Origin: JABSOG01 sp041583135
GTDB taxonomy: Bacteria > Pseudomonadota > Gammaproteobacteria > Enterobacterales > Alteromonadaceae
Assembly: GCA_041583135.1 (NCBI GenBank)
Contig: JBFHGJ010000165.1
Span: 1 to 9,336 of the forward strand
DNA length: 9,336 bases
Direction of reading: 5' to 3'
In this document: positions 6,309-9,336 of the stretch, in pieces
Position numbering within the stretch: position 1 is the first letter of the stretch
Layout: each line of letters starts with the position of its first letter
Made by a program: the position numbers and the translations under genes
Notes under the pieces: model-generated
Database searches by the model: none
What the model was told of the DNA's origin: nothing
The model's input: only the letters and a program-made list of their open reading frames with translations

Positions 6309-7919
6309 TTACAGAGCGCAACCGTTGGCTGTCAAGTAATCAGAAGCGGCTTTGGCTTTAACGATACCGTAACCGAAGTTAACGTCTTTGCCGGCTGCGC
6401 CAGCGTCTTGTGCAGTTGCTTTAAGGGCTGCGCGGATCTCAGCACCAGTACAGGTTGGGTGGTTAGACCATACTAACGCTGCAACACCGGCAACACCTGG
6501 AGTAGCCATTGAAGTACCGTCCATATAGCCCCAATCACTAGGCGCTACAGAGATAGAAGCGGTGCTTGATGCAACAAGGGCAGTGCCGTCAGCCATTTCG
6601 GCTGAAACAACTGGGATAGTGGTCAAGTTAGTAGTACCCAAAGTACCATAAAGCATGCCGTCTACGTTGTTGTAGATGATAGCGCCGATACCGCCAGAGT
6701 TTTCACAGTTAAGCACTTTGTCATGGAAGCTGATGTTACCACGCTCAATAACACAGATTTTACCTGCGGCGCCAGTATCAACAGCTTCGCCCAAACCGAA
6801 GTTGTAGGTGCTACCAGAGGCTGAGCCTTGGTTTTCCATTGAAGCTGCGGCAAAAGCAACGCTATCGGCTGACAATGAAGCCAAAGTGGCAGCGCCTGCT
6901 GGGTAGGTAGAGAAAGTACCAACACCACCTGCGGTAACTTCTACGCAGTAGCCGTCTTTGGTTTGACCTTTAGAAGTACAGCTAGGGTATTGTGAGAAGC
7001 TGGCGATGTTGTCGTTGTTGTCGTTAGCACCAACCATCATGATGGCTTCATAACCTGCTGGGTATGAACGGGTGTTGTTACCGTCGTTACCGGCAGCTGC
7101 CAATACCAAGCCACCGTTGGCAACGAAGCTGGCGAAGGCATTTTCTTCTGTACGGTTGGCACGACCACCACCTAAGCTCATGGTGATGATGTCAGCACCG
7201 CCTGAGATACAGTCGCTGGCAGCTTTTGCTAGGTCAGATGAGAAACCCCAACCAGCGTCGTTAAATACTTTAACAATGTGTAGTGGGTTGCCAGGCGCCA
7301 TACCAATTACACCAAAACCATTGTCGGCAGCGGCAACAGTACCAGCTACGTGAGTACCGTGTGGACCACCGTCGTTATTCCAGTTACCAGTACCTGAGTC
7401 ATTAGTACCAGTGATGTTGCTCCAGTCAAAGTCAGCGTTGAATCCGCCGGTTTCACCTTGGCCACCAGCAATGCCTGAGTCAACCACACAAACGGTTTTT
7501 GCGTTTGCGGTGTTCAAGGTCAACTGGTTTGCTTGAGATTGGTAGATGGCATAAGGGGTGATTTGAGTTGAAGTAGGGTCGCCCAAGTCATCATTGTAAA
7601 GACCCATTAAAGAACGTTTGGCGTCGATTTCAACATATTCGACTTCTGGGTTGGCACGTAAACGCTCAACCGCTTTGGCGTCGGCGATAAATGCCGCAGC
7701 GCCCAACTTATCTAATTTAACAACAACGTTACCGCCGATAGAACGAACGCCTGCAGCGATGTTAGCTTGAGAAGCTTTGCTCACAACACCAGTAGCAGAA
7801 GTCTGATCTTTGTACTTGACGATGTAGCGGTTACCGGTCTCAACAGTGGCAGCAGATACTGCGGTTGAACCCAGAGCTAGTAACGTGGCGATGGTGACTT
7901 TGTTAAAAGTGGATTTCAT
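6309..7919 (-). CDS. Secreted S8 (subtilisin-like) serine protease with I9 propeptide and PA insert
   Basis: This is an exported endopeptidase of 536 residues. A Sec signal peptide is clear at 1-23 (KVTIATLLALGSTAVSA, likely cut before ATVETG). An inhibitor I9-type propeptide follows at about 30-105 (RYIVKYKD...NPEVEYVEID). The peptidase domain carries D147 (VCVVDSGIAG), H187 (GPHGTHVAGT), oxyanion N278 (LAAAGNDGNN) and S470 (DGTSMATPGVAGVAAL). A protease-associated (PA) domain is inserted before the serine, about 380-455 (KICVIERGNISFHDKVLNCENSG). There are eight cysteines after the propeptide (144, 237, 314, 325, 389, 405, 490, 534), an even number that fits disulfides in an exported protein. 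No C-terminal PPC or other extension is present. The start has AAGG nine bases upstream. The codons favour GGT, GCT and ACT, suggesting high expression. The product probably digests external protein for nutrition. Confidence 0.96.
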   Translation of the reverse strand: MKSTFNKVTIATLLALGSTAVSAATVETGNRYIVKYKDQTSATGVVSKASQANIAAGVRSIGGNVVVKLDKLGAAAFIADAKAVERLRANPEVEYVEIDAKRSLMGLYNDDLGDPTSTQITPYAIYQSQANQLTLNTANAKTVCVVDSGIAGGQGETGGFNADFDWSNITGTNDSGTGNWNNDGGPHGTHVAGTVAAADNGFGVIGMAPGNPLHIVKVFNDAGWGFSSDLAKAASDCISGGADIITMSLGGGRANRTEENAFASFVANGGLVLAAAGNDGNNTRSYPAGYEAIMMVGANDNNDNIASFSQYPSCTSKGQTKDGYCVEVTAGGVGTFSTYPAGAATLASLSADSVAFAAASMENQGSASGSTYNFGLGEAVDTGAAGKICVIERGNISFHDKVLNCENSGGIGAIIYNNVDGMLYGTLGTTNLTTIPVVSAEMADGTALVASSTASISVAPSDWGYMDGTSMATPGVAGVAALVWSNHPTCTGAEIRAALKATAQDAGAAGKDVNFGYGIVKAKAASDYLTANGCAL

Positions 7920-7978
7920 TTTTCACTACCTTCTTATTAGTTTATATGTATTTGTTATTATTGACATTTATAAAGCAC

Positions 7979-7993
7979 TCAGCCGTTGGCTGA
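7979..7993. other. Small hairpin in the probable protease leader
   Basis: TCAGCC-GTT-GGCTGA is a perfect 6-bp stem with a three-base loop, 60-75 bases upstream of the protease ATG. If the transcript starts further upstream it would lie in the 5' untranslated region and could affect mRNA stability. Confidence 0.4.
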
Positions 7994-8025
7994 AACTCAT
8001 TATGTCTATTGTTATTGTGCCTTTC

Positions 8026-8056
8026 AGTCGATATCTGTTCTTCGATATTTGCGACT
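8026..8056. other. Bulged hairpin upstream of the protease
   Basis: AGTCGATATC (8026-8035) pairs with GATAT (8044-8048) and CGACT (8052-8056) across a TTG bulge and an eight-base loop. The ten paired positions make it the most stable-looking structure in this gap. It could be an RNA structure or a dyad for a DNA-binding protein. Confidence 0.4.
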
Positions 8057-8190
8057 TTGACAATTCACTCGGGCAATTTAACCGTATGTACGATTTGGTT
8101 TAATGACCCCGATGAGCGAACGCGAAAACAATGTATCCTAAAAATTTCAGTATTGCTACATTCAGTTACATAAAAAATACAAACTGATAA

Positions 8191-8204
8191 TGAAAGCGTT
8201 TACA
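8191..8204. promoter_or_regulatory. LacI-family operator-like palindrome
   Basis: TGAAAGCGTTTACA is an imperfect 14-bp palindrome with a central CG (five of seven pairs match). It fits the general TGNAANCGNTNNCA pattern bound by LacI/GalR/CcpA-type regulators. It lies about 270 bases upstream of the protease ATG and 81 bases before the small ORF at 8285. No LacI-family gene is in the window, so the cognate regulator is unknown. Confidence 0.35.
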
Positions 8205-8284
8205 GAATTGCCGTGTTTTTGCCAGTAAGATACCAAATAAAGGTTCTGAGGAGCTGGTTTAACTTATTGCTGCTAAAGGAAAAA

Positions 8285-8350
8285 ATGAAAAAGTTGAATA
8301 ATTACTCAGTTTTTAGCGCAAATAGTGAAAAAAAATTAACTTTTTTTTAA
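8285..8350 (+). CDS. Possible small ORF, 21 residues, function unknown
   Basis: The frame starts with ATG four bases after AAAGGA, a good Shine-Dalgarno. The product begins MKKLNNYSVF and ends KKLTFF. It is lysine- and asparagine-rich, with no membrane segment and no recognised motif. It sits in an AT-rich gap where such short frames arise easily by chance, and no promoter is clear. It would be transcribed divergently from the protease. I list it only because the ribosome site and start are well spaced. Confidence 0.2.
   Translation: MKKLNNYSVFSANSEKKLTFF
8328..8348. other. A8/T8 inverted tract
   Basis: Eight A (8328-8335), then TTAAC, then eight T (8341-8348), followed by further AT-rich sequence. 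Such phased A and T tracts bend DNA and attract nucleoid proteins or act as UP elements. It could also fold as a weak AT hairpin. Confidence 0.5.
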
Positions 8351-8400
8351 TTTAATCCCAGTTTGAATGCGTGTGGTTCTAGCGGTGGGAACTTTTGGGT

Positions 8401-8413
8401 TGAATAGTATTCA
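8401..8413. promoter_or_regulatory. Perfect 13-bp palindrome TGAATA-G-TATTCA
   Basis: Six-base arms surround a single central base. The arms resemble the TGAAT/ATTCA arms of an ArgR box, but the centre is one base shorter than the usual four, so assignment to ArgR is doubtful. It lies about 480 bases upstream of the protease start and 85 bases downstream of the stop of the second oxygenase gene. Confidence 0.3.
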
Positions 8414-8480
8414 GTGAAAGAAAGATAGCAATGTCACGAATTTGGCAGAGTTGGTGTATTTGGTGATATTTTGAACATCA

Positions 8481-8500
8481 TAAGGCTCAGATGAGCCTTA
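8481..8500 (-). terminator. Hairpin at the stop codon of the second oxygenase gene
   Basis: TAAGGCTCA (8481-8489) and TGAGCCTTA (8492-8500) are perfect complements with a GA centre. The TAA stop of the gene forms the first three bases of the minus-strand stem. No T-run follows, so as an intrinsic terminator it is atypical. It may still define the 3' end of the transcript. Confidence 0.5.
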
Positions 8501-9199
8501 TCGGTTATACATTTTTGCCGCGTTGTTATACATCACCCAAGAGGCAAGTACATATTTGTCCTTTGATTTCGGTACGCAGCCGCGGTGAGTATGGGTAAAT
8601 CCACAAGGCGCCAGCACAATACTGCCTTTTTTCGGTTTGACTTTGGCTTGTTGATAAAAGAACTCGGTTTCGCCACCTTGGTCGATATCATTCAAATAAA
8701 TAAGCCATAACAGCACCCGATGTAACGACTTTTGGGTTGGGTCTGTCGGATGGGGGTAGTGTTCACTATGCCAGTGATGATATCCACCTTTTCCTTTGGC
8801 GTAGTGCTGCATGTTAATGTCGTCAATGGTATAGATACTGGCGATGACTTGCTGGATCTGCTGTTCGCTCATCCCGGCGATGTCTTCATGGCTGATGGTA
8901 CGTAACTGCTTGGTTTGACTATCGAACATAGAGGGGGAAATAGCGCCGGTCAGTATAAAAGGAAAAGTCTTGGCATAAGCCGTGGTGGCCTGTAATACCG
9001 CTTTGGATATATTAATGCGTTCTTGCTGCCAATCGGGCTGCTCACTGAGATAAAGGTCGGTACTGTCTTTTTTGCTTTTATCGACGCCAGCACCGGTTTT
9101 ACCGGCCTGTCGATTTTGGTTTTGGTTGAACTTGTCTATGAGGTGATCGCAATACTCATGACTCAAAGCCTGTTCAATTTCGACGATAAAGTTTGTCAT
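8498..9199 (-). CDS. 2OG-Fe(II) oxygenase (2OG-FeII_Oxy_3-like) with an HxE iron motif
   Basis: This is a cytoplasmic dioxygenase of 233 residues with no signal peptide. The core has GYHHWHSEHY with H144 and E146 as first iron ligands (HxE instead of the common HxD), then RVLLWLIYLNDIDQGGETEF (161-180), then VKPKKGSIVLAPCGFTHTHRG with distal H205, and K215 ten residues later as the likely 2OG-binding base before W221. This arrangement (WHSE...YLND..GGETEF...THTHRG) resembles prolyl-4-hydroxylase-like proteins of marine bacteria and their phages. It differs clearly from the HxD enzyme at 3121-3795, so the two are not recent duplicates. The substrate is unknown and could be a protein, peptide or free amino acid. 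The start is ATG at 9199; only a weak AGAG precedes it by 8 bases. The gene lies upstream of the protease on the same strand, but a 578-bp gap argues against a shared transcript. Confidence 0.85.
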   Translation of the reverse strand: MTNFIVEIEQALSHEYCDHLIDKFNQNQNRQAGKTGAGVDKSKKDSTDLYLSEQPDWQQERINISKAVLQATTAYAKTFPFILTGAISPSMFDSQTKQLRTISHEDIAGMSEQQIQQVIASIYTIDDINMQHYAKGKGGYHHWHSEHYPHPTDPTQKSLHRVLLWLIYLNDIDQGGETEFFYQQAKVKPKKGSIVLAPCGFTHTHRGCVPKSKDKYVLASWVMYNNAAKMYNR

Positions 9200-9336
9200 G
9201 TAGATAGCTCTATTATTGTATTTGTGCCGTCATCTTAGCACTAACCTCGGTGAATGTCCGCTGGGTAGATGTTGGAAAGGTCTTGGTATTTGTTGCTGTT
9301 ATAGCCTGTTATATCTTTGCTTCGGGCCGCGTTCTA
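9200..9336. other. Window edge with no gene that can be called
   Basis: This is the region upstream of the second oxygenase. On the minus strand a 30-codon stretch (9244-9333, stop TAG at 9241-9243) has coding-like composition (TGYNSNKYQDLSNIYP), but it is closed by an in-frame TAG at the window edge and has no start codon. On the plus strand the exactly opposed frame is open to the edge from about 9208, with a possible GTG start at 9250 and a hydrophobic stretch (VLVFVAVIACYIFA). At most one is real, and the window is too short to decide. Confidence 0.4.

Larger units (their letters stand above)
7920..8497. other. 578-bp AT-rich intergenic region upstream of the protease gene
   Basis: This gap carries no convincing long gene. 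It must contain the promoter and control region of the minus-strand protease, but no clear -35/-10 pair could be picked out. Seen in it are a TCAGCC-GTT-GGCTGA hairpin (7979-7993), a longer imperfect hairpin (8026-8056), a LacI-type palindrome (8191-8204), a possible 21-residue ORF (8285-8350), an A8/T8 inverted tract (8328-8348), and a 13-bp palindrome (8401-8413). Its far end holds the 3' hairpin of the next gene. Confidence 0.7.

Noticed and set aside
7846..8103. An 85-codon plus-strand frame antisense to the protease start, or its inner ATG at 8001
   Set aside because: The first part is antisense to the protease signal peptide; the inner start has no ribosome site and the hydrophobic composition follows from AT-rich DNA.
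9215..9220. TACAAT (minus strand) as -10 box of the second oxygenase gene
   Set aside because: No acceptable -35 hexamer lies at 16-18 bases, and the leader would be only about nine bases, leaving no room for the ribosome site.

Overview
The window reads as chromosomal DNA of a marine-type gammaproteobacterium, most likely Shewanella or a close relative in the Alteromonadales. This rests on the protein families present (a long TamB, AstB without other ast genes beside it, a secreted subtilase with a PA insert, a bacterial EGLN-type prolyl hydroxylase) and on moderate base composition. The genus is an inference. No rRNA, tRNA, CRISPR array or complete insertion sequence was found.

Layout from left to right. 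Bases 1-3093 (+) are the C-terminal part of tamB, cut by the window edge. It ends in a hairpin that spans its stop codon. The remaining genes lie on the minus strand. They are a 2-oxoglutarate/Fe(II) oxygenase resembling the EF-Tu prolyl hydroxylase family (3121-3795), a decayed C-terminal piece of an Rpn/Transposase_31-type protein (3952-4335), and astB, succinylarginine dihydrolase, with its catalytic triad intact (4378-5715). These are followed by a gene-free repeat-rich block (about 5888-6254), a secreted S8 serine protease with its own strong terminator (6309-7919), a 578-bp AT-rich intergenic region with several operator-like palindromes and hairpins, and a second, unrelated-subfamily 2OG-Fe(II) oxygenase (8498-9199). 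The last 137 bases hold no gene that can be called.

The genes do not form one pathway. TamB serves outer-membrane protein and lipid transport, AstB serves arginine catabolism, the subtilase is an exported protease, and the two oxygenases probably hydroxylate protein side chains or small molecules. Each gene seems to be its own transcription unit, judging from the gaps, individual Shine-Dalgarno sites and hairpins.

The part least explained by known genes is the composite repeat block at 5888-6254. Short modules occur twice, in different order, and one module pair differs only by a precise 50-bp hairpin-rich insert or deletion. The Rpn remnant lying in frame directly behind the astB stop, and operator-like palindromes upstream of the protease, are smaller points of interest. 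No convincing new defence or biosynthetic system is present.
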